Assembly: GCA_964230195.1 (NCBI GenBank)
Contig: CAXRGH010000117.1
Span: 1 to 16,183 of the forward strand
Length of the DNA: 16,183 nucleotides
From: CAXRGH01 sp964230195
GTDB lineage: Bacteria > Pseudomonadota > Gammaproteobacteria > Enterobacterales > Alteromonadaceae
Reading direction: 5' to 3'
The notes under the pieces are model-generated. The model had not been told where the DNA came from, did not search any database, and saw only the letters and a list, made by a program, of their open reading frames with translations. Positions 1 to 8,135 of the stretch are shown piece after piece (the first letter of the stretch is position 1; the number at the start of each line of letters is the position of its first letter). The position numbers and the translations under genes were made by a program.

Positions 1-890
1 AGTAGCTCGGCTCCGTTTCCATGCCCTAAATTCACTAATACAAGAGGTTGCTTCTCATAGCTTTGAATTCCGCCGACGATTTTGCCTTTATACCCTAATG
101 TATCCAATAACCATGCAGTAGGTATTTTGACCTGTCCCGAGGGCTGATTGAAATGCGGAATGGATGGCCATCGCTGCTGAAGGTGCTGTAACTGTTCTTC
201 GGTAATCACAGGGTTTTTGAAGAAACTTCCACCGTTACCTATCACTGCCGGGTCAGGTAACTTACTTTGACGGGTTCTGATAACGGTTTGAAAGATTTTC
301 TGAGGTGTTGGCTCTTTCATCTGTGATAGCGGACCGTAATCAGTAATTAGTCGGTTCTTTTTTGGTAGATACAACTTTACATGAGTGATTAAAAAACGGT
401 TTGGTTGTTGCTTAAAAATACTATCTCGATAGCCGAACTTGCACGCTTTTGTTCCGAAGCAAAACGGGGTTAACGCTTTATCGAGTATTACTCCTTTCAC
501 ATTAGAACAAAACTGAGCTAACTCTGCGCCGTAAGCGCCAATATTTTGAACTGCTGCGCCTCCAACGGTACCGGGTATTAAAGCTAAATTTTCCAGCCCT
601 GGTATTTCTTGAGTCATTAAATTCTCAACAAGGCTATGCCAGTTTTCACCCGCTGCGACAGTGATCTCCCAACCGTTTTCGGTTTCTTGAATATCAAGCC
701 CTTTAATGGACATTAAAACAATAAGACCATCAAAGTCAGAAACAAACGCGGAATTACTTCCGCCACCCAGTACATAAAAAGGTGTCGAAATATCAACCAG
801 CTTTGATAGATCAGAAAGATCATCAATACGCACAAAATGCTTGGCCTTTGCTTCAAAACCAAACGTATGTAAGGACTTTAACGTTGTCAC
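1..890 (-). CDS. murB: UDP-N-acetylenolpyruvoylglucosamine reductase MurB (3' end cut by window edge)
   Basis: MurB is the cytoplasmic FAD- and NADPH-dependent enzyme that reduces UDP-GlcNAc-enolpyruvate to UDP-MurNAc in peptidoglycan synthesis. The reading frame gives 296 codons before the window edge; the family is about 340 residues, so the C-terminus with the second catalytic Glu is missing. Visible are the FAD-binding LGGGSN (about residues 41-46), the IPGTVGGAAVQNIGAYG segment (about 105-121), YRDS (about 154-157) and the GNGGSFFKNP active-site loop with catalytic Ser at about 222, as in type I (E. coli-like) MurB. I chose the GTG at 888-890 because homology begins at once (MTTLKSLHTFG) and GGAA lies about 8 bases upstream; the next in-frame ATGs fall well inside the FAD domain. 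A TATACT -10-like box reads on the minus strand at 921-926. The gene lies downstream of secF behind a terminator, so it probably has its own promoter. Confidence 0.95.
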   Translation of the reverse strand, partial: MTTLKSLHTFGFEAKAKHFVRIDDLSDLSKLVDISTPFYVLGGGSNSAFVSDFDGLIVLMSIKGLDIQETENGWEITVAAGENWHSLVENLMTQEIPGLENLALIPGTVGGAAVQNIGAYGAELAQFCSNVKGVILDKALTPFCFGTKACKFGYRDSIFKQQPNRFLITHVKLYLPKKNRLITDYGPLSQMKEPTPQKIFQTVIRTRQSKLPDPAVIGNGGSFFKNPVITEEQLQHLQQRWPSIPHFNQPSGQVKIPTAWLLDTLGYKGKIVGGIQSYEKQPLVLVNLGHGNGAEL

Positions 891-962
891 TCAATTATTC
901 CACGTTAGCAATTTGCAGAAAGTATACACATTTTATCAACTTATGGCGCTACGCTATCAACG

Positions 963-1000
963 AAAAAGGCCTCTTATGAGAGCTCACAAAAGGCCTTTTT
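963..1000 (-). terminator. Rho-independent terminator after secF
   Basis: A perfect 10-bp inverted repeat pairs AAAAAGGCCT (963-972) with AGGCCTTTTT (991-1000) around an 18-base loop. The stem's own A and T runs supply the U tract in either direction. It lies 24 bases beyond the secF stop codon and before murB, so its main role is probably to end the queA-tgt-yajC-secDF transcript. Confidence 0.8.
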
Positions 1001-1023
1001 GTTTTCCAATTTAAACTAAACGT

Positions 1024-1965
1024 TTAAAGGAGCGCTTCCTGATCTGCACCTTCTTTTTCAACTTCTGTTGGGATCAAGTCCTCTTTACTAATACCGAGTG
1101 CTAAAGCAACTGTACTTGCAACATAAATTGAAGAATAGGTACCAACTACAATACCAAACAGTAAAGCAGTTGCGAATCCATGGATCAAAGCTCCACCTTT
1201 AAAGAACAGAGCCAACAATACCAAAAAGGTAGTTAATGATGTTATCACTGTTCGGCTCAATGTTTGCGTCAATGATACATCGATTATTTCGTTAGACTCA
1301 CCTTTACGTAATTTTCTGAAATTCTCACGAATACGGTCACACACAACGATAGTATCGTTCAATGAATAACCAATTACAGCCAGCACTGCAGCGAGAACGG
1401 TGAGATCAAACTCAATTTGGATCAGAGAGAAAAAGCCGATCGTGAGGATTACATCGTGCGCAAGTGCCGCAACTGACCCTAGGGCAAAACGCCATTCAAA
1501 ACGCATTGATACATAAACCAAAATGCACAGCAGCGCGAACAACATTGCCAATCCACCCTGTTCAGTAAGCTCCTCACCAACACTTGGTCCGACAAATTCA
1601 ATTCGACGTTTTACTACGGTAGGATCGGCAGACTGTAACGTTTCAACAATCTTATCGCCGAGCAATTCAGACTTTACACCGTCTCTTGGCGCTATTCTTA
1701 TCAATACCTCTTCACTAGCACCGAAGTTTTGAACAATGGCATCGCCAAAACCTTCTGCATCCAATTGGCTCCTCACGGCTGACAGGTCAGCAGCTTGATT
1801 GTAGCCAACTTGCACGACGGTACCGCCAGTGAAATCGAGCCCCCAGTTCAGTCCATTAATCGCCAACGTTGTCAATGAGGCTAACACCAAGATCACTGAA
1901 AAAACTGCCGCATACAAGCGTGCAGACATAAATTTAATAGTAGATTTTAATTTAAGTAATTGCAT
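1024..1965 (-). CDS. secF: Protein translocase subunit SecF
   Basis: SecF is an inner-membrane RND-type protein that works with SecD and YajC at SecYEG, using the proton gradient to pull exported proteins to the periplasmic side. The 313 residues match the usual length (E. coli about 320). A first membrane segment (about residues 17-37) is followed by the GLDFTGGT motif and a periplasmic domain. A five-helix membrane domain then carries the signature GYSLNDTIVVCDRIREN, whose Asp is part of the proton-relay region. The start codon is ATG at 1963-1965, 9 bases after the secD stop, so the two are translated as a pair. The C-terminal tail is short and acidic. Nothing suggests damage. Confidence 0.97.
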   Translation of the reverse strand: MQLLKLKSTIKFMSARLYAAVFSVILVLASLTTLAINGLNWGLDFTGGTVVQVGYNQAADLSAVRSQLDAEGFGDAIVQNFGASEEVLIRIAPRDGVKSELLGDKIVETLQSADPTVVKRRIEFVGPSVGEELTEQGGLAMLFALLCILVYVSMRFEWRFALGSVAALAHDVILTIGFFSLIQIEFDLTVLAAVLAVIGYSLNDTIVVCDRIRENFRKLRKGESNEIIDVSLTQTLSRTVITSLTTFLVLLALFFKGGALIHGFATALLFGIVVGTYSSIYVASTVALALGISKEDLIPTEVEKEGADQEALL

Positions 1966-1974
1966 GGGCTTGTC

Positions 1975-3819
1975 CTATATTGAGAGCTTGGTGACACGTT
2001 TACCGCCCCACACGAGATTAACGACCGCACGAGTCCCTACAATAGCGGTGAACATTGATGTAATAATACCAATCATCAGGGTCACAGCGAATCCTTTAAC
2101 CGGGCCTGTACCTACACCAAACAATACTAATGCAGCAATTAATGTGGTGATATTCGCATCGGCGATGGTGGAAAGCGCACTGTCATAGCCTTGATGAATG
2201 GCTTGTTGAACGCCTCTGCCCTCTCGAAGCTCTTCACGAATGCGCTCAAAAATGAGTACATTTGCATCAACAGCCATACCAACAGTCAACACAATACCAG
2301 CCATACCGGGTAACGTGAGAGTTGCGCCGGGAATTAGCGACATAAGCCCAACGATAAGTATAAGGTTAACGGCGAGTGCTAAGTTTGCAATCAATCCAAA
2401 GCCTCGGTAGTACACAGCCATAAAGATAAGAATTAATGCAAAACCGTAAACAATCGCAGTAACACCAAGGTCAATATTTTCTTGCCCTAAGCTTGGACCA
2501 ACCGTCCGTTCTTCAACAATTTGAATGGGGGCAATCAATGCGCCCGCTCGCAGAAGAAGAGAAAGATTTTGAGCTTGAGCAGGGCTGTCGATGCCAGTAG
2601 TCCGAAACTTACTGCCGAGTTGAGATTGAATAGTAGCAACCTGAATGACCTCAGCGTGTTTGGTGAAAATTAACTTGCCATTAGCATCACGTTCTTTCGT
2701 AGCTTTACTCTCAATAAAAATAGTTGCCATTGGCTTACCAACGTTACCACGGGTCGATTTTGACATCTTTGCACCGCCTTTGGCATCAAGAGTAATATTA
2801 ACCTGCGGACGACCATATTCATCATAACTTGGACTGGCATCAACAATGTGCTCGCCTGTCAACATGATGGATTTTTTGACTAAGACTGGCGTTCCGTCTC
2901 GTTGAAATAATAATTCAGCATTCGGTGGGACACGTCCAGCGACTGCATCGCGCACATCAGTACCCAACTCTAACAACCGGAATTCCAACGTCGCTGTAGC
3001 GCCCAGGATCTCTTTTGCTCGTGCGGTATCTTGAATACCGGGTAACTGAACCACAATACGCTCAGCGCCCTGCTTTTGAACCAATGGTTCGGCAACACCC
3101 AATTGATTCACGCGGTTGCGGATAATGGTAATATTTTGCTTAATGGCATTGTCTCTGGTTTGTTTTAGACGCTGCTCGCTAAAGGTAGCTTTTAAAAACA
3201 GGCCTTCTTTTTCAATGAAGTTAAGGTCTCTATTATTTGAACGTAAAAAGTAGAGTGCTTTGTCCAAATCGTCTTGCTTTCTAAATTGTATCAGCAATGA
3301 GTCATCAACGACTTTGACAGTACGAAAACGAATTTTTTCTTCTCGTAATGACACACGGAAGTCTTCTTTTAACTGGTTAAATGCGCGCTCCATCGCTGTA
3401 TTCATATCCACTTCCATCAAGAAGTGTACGCCACCGCGAAGATCCAAACCGAGCTTCATCGGATTACCGCCGAGTGAGGCCAACCAATCAGGCATAGCCG
3501 GTGCTAAGTTCAGGGCAACAACATAGTCCTCTGACAATACGGACTCAATCGCCTCCTTAGCCTGTAATTGAACATCGTTATTGTCGAGGCGAACCAAGAT
3601 ACGATCATCAATCAATTCAATTTTTTTGACATTAATCTCGGATGCATCGAGATGACTAGTCACTTGCTCTACTAAAGCTTGATTAATTTCAGCATTTCGT
3701 CCAGCGGAAATCTGAACAGCATGATCTTCTCCATACAAATTTGGTGATGCGTATAGTGCGCCGAGCGCGACTATCGCTATCACCATAATGTACTTCCAAA
3801 GTGGATATTTATTTAACAC
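1975..3819 (-). CDS. secD: Protein translocase subunit SecD
   Basis: SecD forms the SecDF-YajC complex that drives late steps of protein export. The 614-residue length is nearly that of E. coli SecD (615). There is an N-terminal membrane anchor (about residues 9-26), a large periplasmic region containing GLDLRGGVHFLMEVD (about 124-138), and a C-terminal five-helix RND domain. GMAVDANVLIFERIREE places the conserved proton-path Asp at about 518, matching E. coli D519. The start is GTG at 3817-3819, with a good AGGGG ribosome-binding site about 7 bases upstream; the protein begins MLNKYPLWKY as in homologues. The gap to yajC is 67 bases and contains a terminator-like hairpin, so SecD/SecF level may be set below that of the upstream genes. 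Confidence 0.97.
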   Translation of the reverse strand: MLNKYPLWKYIMVIAIVALGALYASPNLYGEDHAVQISAGRNAEINQALVEQVTSHLDASEINVKKIELIDDRILVRLDNNDVQLQAKEAIESVLSEDYVVALNLAPAMPDWLASLGGNPMKLGLDLRGGVHFLMEVDMNTAMERAFNQLKEDFRVSLREEKIRFRTVKVVDDSLLIQFRKQDDLDKALYFLRSNNRDLNFIEKEGLFLKATFSEQRLKQTRDNAIKQNITIIRNRVNQLGVAEPLVQKQGAERIVVQLPGIQDTARAKEILGATATLEFRLLELGTDVRDAVAGRVPPNAELLFQRDGTPVLVKKSIMLTGEHIVDASPSYDEYGRPQVNITLDAKGGAKMSKSTRGNVGKPMATIFIESKATKERDANGKLIFTKHAEVIQVATIQSQLGSKFRTTGIDSPAQAQNLSLLLRAGALIAPIQIVEERTVGPSLGQENIDLGVTAIVYGFALILIFMAVYYRGFGLIANLALAVNLILIVGLMSLIPGATLTLPGMAGIVLTVGMAVDANVLIFERIREELREGRGVQQAIHQGYDSALSTIADANITTLIAALVLFGVGTGPVKGFAVTLMIGIITSMFTAIVGTRAVVNLVWGGKRVTKLSI

Positions 3820-3842
3820 AGGATACCCCTTTTTATAAAAAT

Positions 3843-3863
3843 TCAGCGAGCCAAGCTCGCTGA
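3843..3863 (-). terminator. Terminator-like hairpin between yajC and secD (possible attenuator)
   Basis: A 9-bp perfect stem (TCAGCGAGC at 3843-3851, GCTCGCTGA at 3855-3863) closes a 3-base loop. On the minus strand, the direction of the operon, it is followed by ATTTTTAT, which is the layout of an intrinsic terminator. On the plus strand no T run follows. It sits after yajC and just before the secD ribosome-binding site, so partial termination or 3'-end protection of the upstream message is likely. secD could also have a promoter nearby, though none is obvious. Confidence 0.6.
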
Positions 3864-3886
3864 TTGTATCTAACTATTTTTGTGGA

Positions 3887-4225
3887 TTAGATATTTTTCA
3901 TTGTACCTTTAGGTAACACTGCTGTTACTGCTGCTTTTTGAACAACAATATTAGTTGCTTCATTCAACGCGATCTCGATGAAATCCTTCTCAGCGTTCAC
4001 TTTCGTAATCTTTCCAATGATGCCACCTTGAGTAAGAACTTCGTCTCCTTTGCCAAGACCGCCGATCAATGCTTTATGCTCCTTAACGCGCTTTGCCTGC
4101 GGACGGTAAAGCATGAAATAGAAAATAAGGCCAAATACACCCAACATAATTAACATTTCAAAACCACCGCCTTGTTGACCTGCTGGCGCTGCTTGTGCAT
4201 ATGCATTTGATATAAATAAATTCAT
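3887..4225 (-). CDS. yajC: Preprotein translocase subunit YajC
   Basis: YajC is a small single-pass inner-membrane protein that associates with SecDF and the SecYEG holo-translocon. The 112-residue length is typical (E. coli 110). It has a short N-terminal stretch, one hydrophobic helix (about residues 24-40), then the characteristic LYRPQAKRVKEHK junction and a small cytosolic domain with the conserved GDEVLTQGGIIGKI segment. The start is ATG at 4223-4225, preceded by AGAGGA about 5 bases upstream. Only 23 bases separate it from the tgt stop codon, which supports one queA-tgt-yajC-secDF transcript, the usual gammaproteobacterial order. Confidence 0.96.
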   Translation of the reverse strand: MNLFISNAYAQAAPAGQQGGGFEMLIMLGVFGLIFYFMLYRPQAKRVKEHKALIGGLGKGDEVLTQGGIIGKITKVNAEKDFIEIALNEATNIVVQKAAVTAVLPKGTMKNI

Positions 4226-4248
4226 AGTATCCTCTCTGTATATCGTTG

Positions 4249-5367
4249 TTATTCTTTTAATTCAGGGACTTCCATCCCTTTTTTTGCATAAAAATCTGCT
4301 ACAAACTCATCAAGGGAGTTAGTTGCAATTGCTTCTCTTAAACCTTCCATAACTCGCTGATAGTATCTTAAGTTGTGGATCGTATTTAAACGTGCTCCCA
4401 GGATCTCATTACACTTATCCAAGTGATGTAGATATGAACGACTGTAATTTTTACAAGTGTAACAATCACAATTTTCATCTAATGGGCCTGTATCTGTTTT
4501 ATGTTTCGCATTTCGGATCTTAATTACACCTTCCGTGACGAACAAATGACCGTTACGAGCATTTCGCGTCGGCATAACGCAGTCAAACATATCAATACCG
4601 CGACGCACTGCCTCGACAATATCTTCAGGTTTCCCAACCCCCATTAAATACCGCGGTTTATCTTCTGGTATTTTATGAGCAGTATGATCAAGAACTTTAA
4701 TCATTTCATCTTTCGGTTCACCTACTGACAAACCACCGATGGCATAACCGTCAAAATCAATGTCTAATAAACCTTGTAACGATATATCTCGCAGATCTTC
4801 GTACATTCCACCCTGAACGATACCAAATAAAGCTGCGTTATTGTCACCATGAGCATCCTTACTACGCTTAGCCCAACGCAATGATAACTCCATAGAGCTA
4901 CGAGCCTGTTCTTTAGTTGCCGGATAAGGCGTACATTCATCAAAAATCATGACTACGTCTGAGCCAAGATCGCGTTGCACATCAATGGACTTTTCGGGCG
5001 TTAGTAAAATTTTTTCACCGTTAATAGGAGAGCGGAAGGTGACCCCTTCTTCCGTAATTTTTCGAAGATCACCCAAACTAAAGACTTGGAAACCGCCTGA
5101 ATCAGTCAGTATTGGCTTATCCCAGTGCATGAAATCATGGAGATCACCGTGCATTTTCATAATTTCAGTGCCAGGGCGTAGCATGAGGTGGAAGGTATTG
5201 CCCAGGCAAATGTGCGCGCCTGTATCTGCAAGCTCTTCCGGAGTCATCCCCTTCACTGTTCCGTAAGTTCCAACCGGCATGAATGCTGGAGTCTCAACAA
5301 CACCGCGTTCGAATACCAACTGACCACGACGGGCTTTTCCGTCGGTTTTCATTAAATTAAATTTCAT
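4249..5367 (-). CDS. tgt: tRNA-guanine(34) transglycosylase Tgt
   Basis: Tgt exchanges guanine at the wobble position (34) of GUN-anticodon tRNAs (Asp, Asn, His, Tyr) for preQ1, a queuosine precursor. The 372 residues fit the bacterial family (E. coli 375). Visible are the catalytic-pocket motif LTDSGGFQVFSL with Asp at 89, the GGLSVGEP loop (about 211-218), and FDCVMPTRNARNG (about 261-273) carrying the nucleophilic Asp. The zinc site is C300, C302, C305 and H331. The start is ATG at 5365-5367. The 134-base gap to queA holds a possible -10 box (TATACT on the minus strand, 5423-5428) without a clear -35, so a secondary promoter for tgt is possible. The product acts directly before QueA in the same pathway. 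Confidence 0.98.
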   Translation of the reverse strand: MKFNLMKTDGKARRGQLVFERGVVETPAFMPVGTYGTVKGMTPEELADTGAHICLGNTFHLMLRPGTEIMKMHGDLHDFMHWDKPILTDSGGFQVFSLGDLRKITEEGVTFRSPINGEKILLTPEKSIDVQRDLGSDVVMIFDECTPYPATKEQARSSMELSLRWAKRSKDAHGDNNAALFGIVQGGMYEDLRDISLQGLLDIDFDGYAIGGLSVGEPKDEMIKVLDHTAHKIPEDKPRYLMGVGKPEDIVEAVRRGIDMFDCVMPTRNARNGHLFVTEGVIKIRNAKHKTDTGPLDENCDCYTCKNYSRSYLHHLDKCNEILGARLNTIHNLRYYQRVMEGLREAIATNSLDEFVADFYAKKGMEVPELKE

Positions 5368-5501
5368 TTTTACTCCAAAGCATCCCAGAATACAGTCTGA
5401 GGCTAAGAAAACATTAGCGAGCAGTATAACGAAACTTCCATGTTGATCACAGAATAAAAACGTCTTTTACTTTCTTCACACCAATATGATTAGGGAGTGC
5501 A

Positions 5502-6545
5502 TTATTTATCGCGAGTGATAAACATTGCGTCGCCATAACTGAAGAATCGGTACGATTCATCAATCGCCGCTTGATAGGCCTTCATTATATTATCTTGGCC
5601 AGCAAAAGCGCTGATCAACATGATGAGTGTTGATTCAGGCAAATGAAAATTAGTCACCATGGCGTCTACCAATTGAAACTCATATCCAGGATAAATAAAG
5701 ATATCCGTATCATCGCAATAAGCACCTAAGGGTTGGCCTGCATCTGACGCAGCTTTCGCTGCAGATTCCAATGAACGAACAGACGTTGTGCCCACCGCGA
5801 TAACTCGCCCACCACGTTCCCGAGTTTGATGAATAGCATCAATAACGTCTTGTGAAACTTCAGCAAACTCTGAGTGCATTTGATGCTCTAAAACGTTGTC
5901 AACTTTGACAGGTTGGAAGGTTCCTGCGCCAACGTGTAGCGTGACAAACGCAAGTTGTGCTCCTTTATCTTGGATAGACTTTAGGATCTCATCGGTAAAA
6001 TGGAGACCGGCAGTAGGTGCAGCAACGGCGCCTGGCTTCTCATTATATACTGTTTGATAACGCTCTTTATCTGAGTCTTCATCTGGGCGATCAATGTAAG
6101 GCGGTAGTGGCATATGACCATAGGATTCGAGTAGTGAAAGTACCGTTTCCTCATGATCAAACCGTAATTCAAACAAAGCATCGTGCCGAGCAAGCATAGT
6201 GACATTGACCGCGTTTTCTAGGGTTAACTGTGCGCCAGGCTTTGGGGATTTACTTGAGCGCACGTGAGCTAATGCTCTGTGATCATCAAGTATTCTTTCA
6301 ATCAGAACCTCGACTTTACCACCAGTGCTCTTTTGTCCTAAGAGCCTTGCAGGTATGACGCGAGTATTATTAAAGACGAGTAAGTCATTGGGTTGAACGT
6401 TATCAAGAATATCAGAGAAAACGCCATGTCTGATTTCGCCGTTAGTGCCATTCAGAGAGAGCAAGCGACTCGCGGCACGGTCGGGCGTTGGGTATTTGGC
6501 AATGAGTGATTCTGGTAAATCAAAATAGAAATCCGATAACTTCAT
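5502..6545 (-). CDS. queA: S-adenosylmethionine:tRNA ribosyltransferase-isomerase QueA
   Basis: QueA transfers and isomerises the ribosyl group of S-adenosylmethionine onto preQ1 in tRNA, giving epoxyqueuosine, the step after Tgt. The 347 residues are near the family's usual 340-356. Family segments include the N-terminal FDLPESLIAKYPTPDRAASRLL, FNNTRVIPARL, GAVAAPTAGLHFTDEIL, the VTLHVGAGTFQPV strand, VTNFHLPESTLIMLISAFAG and the C-terminal YGDAMFITRDK. The start is ATG at 6543-6545; its ribosome-binding site is weak by eye. It is first in the queA-tgt-yajC-secDF operon, with a promoter-like pair about 40-60 bases upstream. Confidence 0.98.
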   Translation of the reverse strand: MKLSDFYFDLPESLIAKYPTPDRAASRLLSLNGTNGEIRHGVFSDILDNVQPNDLLVFNNTRVIPARLLGQKSTGGKVEVLIERILDDHRALAHVRSSKSPKPGAQLTLENAVNVTMLARHDALFELRFDHEETVLSLLESYGHMPLPPYIDRPDEDSDKERYQTVYNEKPGAVAAPTAGLHFTDEILKSIQDKGAQLAFVTLHVGAGTFQPVKVDNVLEHQMHSEFAEVSQDVIDAIHQTRERGGRVIAVGTTSVRSLESAAKAASDAGQPLGAYCDDTDIFIYPGYEFQLVDAMVTNFHLPESTLIMLISAFAGQDNIMKAYQAAIDESYRFFSYGDAMFITRDK

Positions 6546-6581
6546 ACAGGCAATCTTTTGTCAGTCAATTAAAACGCTGCA

Positions 6582-6609
6582 ATTTTACAGCACTAACCGC
6601 CGACTGCAA
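6582..6609 (-). promoter_or_regulatory. Candidate sigma70 promoter of the queA operon
   Basis: On the minus strand TTGCAG (6604-6609) and TAAAAT (6582-6587) are spaced by 16 bases. The -10 box differs from consensus at one position; the -35 is weak beyond its TTG. It is correctly placed to start a transcript about 30 bases before queA. This is seen by eye only. Confidence 0.4.
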
Positions 6610-6634
6610 TTAAATTTAGGGGGATATATTATCG

Positions 6635-6895
6635 TTACAGGGTCTCGAGAATGTCTTTAACTTCATCTATTCCAAGCTTGCGAATATTCATTATCAATAT
6701 CAATTGAAGTAGTAAATCGGCTCCCAGAATCCCACGGTTGATCTTATTACGCAGGTTGTCTGCACTCTGCTCCACCCCAATTGCCGCCAACTCATCGCTT
6801 AGCGTTTGATATTTCAATCCACGTTTTGACATTTCAGCTTTGATCAAGCGTTGAACAACCTGGCGCCAATCTGACGCTTTACTTTGATTTCCCAT
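6635..6895 (-). CDS. Small HTH-like DUF6471 family protein
   Basis: A protein of about 86 residues whose sequence resembles the DUF6471 family. It opens with SDWRQVVQRLIKAEM, followed by a pattern typical of XRE-type helix-turn-helix proteins (KRGLKYQTLSDELAAIGVE, then a recognition-like stretch SADNLRNKINRG, then GADLLLQLI). DNA binding is therefore plausible but not shown. I took the ATG at 6893-6895 (MGNQSKASDW) as start; an in-frame TTG at 6905-6907 would add four residues, and neither has a strong ribosome-binding site. The gene is divergent from the yjfI operon, with about 150 bases between the starts. That is a common layout for a local regulator, but the link is inference. No clear terminator follows it. 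Confidence 0.8.
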   Translation of the reverse strand: MGNQSKASDWRQVVQRLIKAEMSKRGLKYQTLSDELAAIGVEQSADNLRNKINRGILGADLLLQLILIMNIRKLGIDEVKDILETL

Positions 6896-6974
6896 ATAAC
6901 ATACCAAACCATCTATTTGTGACGTATAAGTTACATTAAGACATTAAAAACTTCAAATAAATATCCCACAAATG

Positions 6975-7004
6975 TTGACGAAAGAAAAAACATATGCCTA
7001 AATA
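6975..7004 (+). promoter_or_regulatory. Candidate promoter of the yjfI operon
   Basis: TTGACG (6975-6980) matches five of six -35 consensus bases, and TAAATA (6999-7004) is a moderate -10 box 18 bases later, about 45 bases before the yjfI start. I see no sigma54 (-24/-12) pattern here, unlike the classic pspA promoter of E. coli. Confidence 0.35.
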
Positions 7005-7049
7005 GACTCAACTTAATGCCATCCGCAATTCATAAACGGGAGAAATGTA

Positions 7050-7439
7050 ATGTGGAATTTAGAGGAACTGAGTCAATCTATTTCTGAAAATACCGATTTG
7101 GTGGTCACTCAAGAAAATGACTGCCTGTTAATTGCAAATGAAGACGGATTAGACGCTTGGCTTGCAATCAGCGGTGAACAAATTCTCGTAGAGTCTATTT
7201 TATTTGCGGCAGATGAAGTCTCGGATCAAACCGCGCTCAATAACGAAATCTTACGAAGTCACCAAATGTTTCCATTAACAACCGTTGGGATTACAGCAAT
7301 CGCTGGTCGTGATTATTATGTCGCATTCGGCTCTTTGAGTGCTCAATCAAAAGAATCAAGCATATTGATTGAAATTGAAACGCTTTACCAAAACGTGAGC
7401 GGTTTCATCGATGCTTATCAACAGTTTTTAAACCACTAG
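7050..7439 (+). CDS. yjfI: YjfI family protein (DUF2170)
   Basis: A 129-residue soluble, acidic protein resembling E. coli YjfI (DUF2170). It has no signal peptide or membrane segment. It reads as a compact alpha/beta protein, with an N-terminal WNLEELSQSI helix, a central hydrophobic strand region (LIANEDGLDAWLAISGEQILVESILF) and the segment FPLTTVGITAIAGRDYYVAFGSLS. Its biochemical role is not known to me; the family is consistently found beside PspA-like YjfJ. The ATG at 7050 has GGGAG about 8 bases upstream. The gap to yjfJ is 9 bases, with the next ribosome-binding site (AGGAG) overlapping its stop, so the two are translationally linked. It is the first gene of the operon. Confidence 0.9.
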   Translation: MWNLEELSQSISENTDLVVTQENDCLLIANEDGLDAWLAISGEQILVESILFAADEVSDQTALNNEILRSHQMFPLTTVGITAIAGRDYYVAFGSLSAQSKESSILIEIETLYQNVSGFIDAYQQFLNH

Positions 7440-7448
7440 GAGTTTATT

Positions 7449-8132
7449 ATGTCAGTATGGAAAAAGTTGGTTACCGCGATTAAAGGTGGTGCAAACGAAG
7501 CAGCAGAGGCGATTGCTGATAATCAAGCGATTCGTATCCTCGAGCAAGAGATTCGCGAAGCAAAAGATGAATTGAGAAAATCAGATACTGCAAGAACCAC
7601 GATTCTTGCAAAATGTAAGCTCGCTCAACAGAAAGTGGATTCGTTAGAAGGCTCTATTGCCGAGTATGAAGGGCACGCGCGCAAAGCAATCGACACCGAC
7701 AAACAACTTGCACTCGATTGTGCAGCCAAAGTCGCTGAATTGCGAGGCCAACTGGATACCGAGCAAACGTTCTTGGATCAGTTCAAAGCATCAGAGAAAA
7801 AGCTGGCGGCAAATATCAGTCAAGCAAAAGCGAATCTGAAGCGTCTCGAGCAACAAGTTGATATGGTAAAGGCAACTGAGACGGTACAGAAAGCACAAGT
7901 AGCGGTTTCATCTCGTCACATGGGAGCAAACAGCAAAATGAAAACGGCTACCGAGTCACTTGACCGCATTATGCAACGTCAAACGTTGCGAGCAGCGGAG
8001 TTAGAGGCAGCGGAAGAGTTAGCTGCTGATGAATCAACTGACGAGCTAGAAAAGCGACTTGCAAGTGCTGGAATTTCAGGATCTCAACAATCATCTGCGG
8101 ATGACGAGTTAGCGAGAATATTAGGAAAGTAA
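7449..8132 (+). CDS. yjfJ: PspA/IM30 family protein YjfJ
   Basis: A 227-residue, almost wholly helical protein of the PspA/IM30 (Vipp1, ESCRT-III-like) family. It begins with a short amphipathic helix (SVWKKLVTAIKGGANEAAEAI) of the type that binds membranes, followed by long charged coiled-coil heptads (about residues 25-150) and a further acidic helical tail. Relatives bind the inner membrane surface and assemble into rods or rings that protect or remodel it. It matches the YjfJ branch, and synteny with YjfI and YjfK supports that. The ATG at 7449 follows AGGAG. The 3' end carries AGGAAAG, which appears to be the ribosome-binding site of the next gene. A role in envelope stress is inferred from the family. 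Confidence 0.92.
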   Translation: MSVWKKLVTAIKGGANEAAEAIADNQAIRILEQEIREAKDELRKSDTARTTILAKCKLAQQKVDSLEGSIAEYEGHARKAIDTDKQLALDCAAKVAELRGQLDTEQTFLDQFKASEKKLAANISQAKANLKRLEQQVDMVKATETVQKAQVAVSSRHMGANSKMKTATESLDRIMQRQTLRAAELEAAEELAADESTDELEKRLASAGISGSQQSSADDELARILGK

Positions 8133-8135
8133 CAC

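Noticed and set aside
6896..7049. Sigma54 promoter for the PspA-like operon
   Set aside because: No GG-N10-GC type element at the right spacing; a sigma70-like pair is the better candidate.
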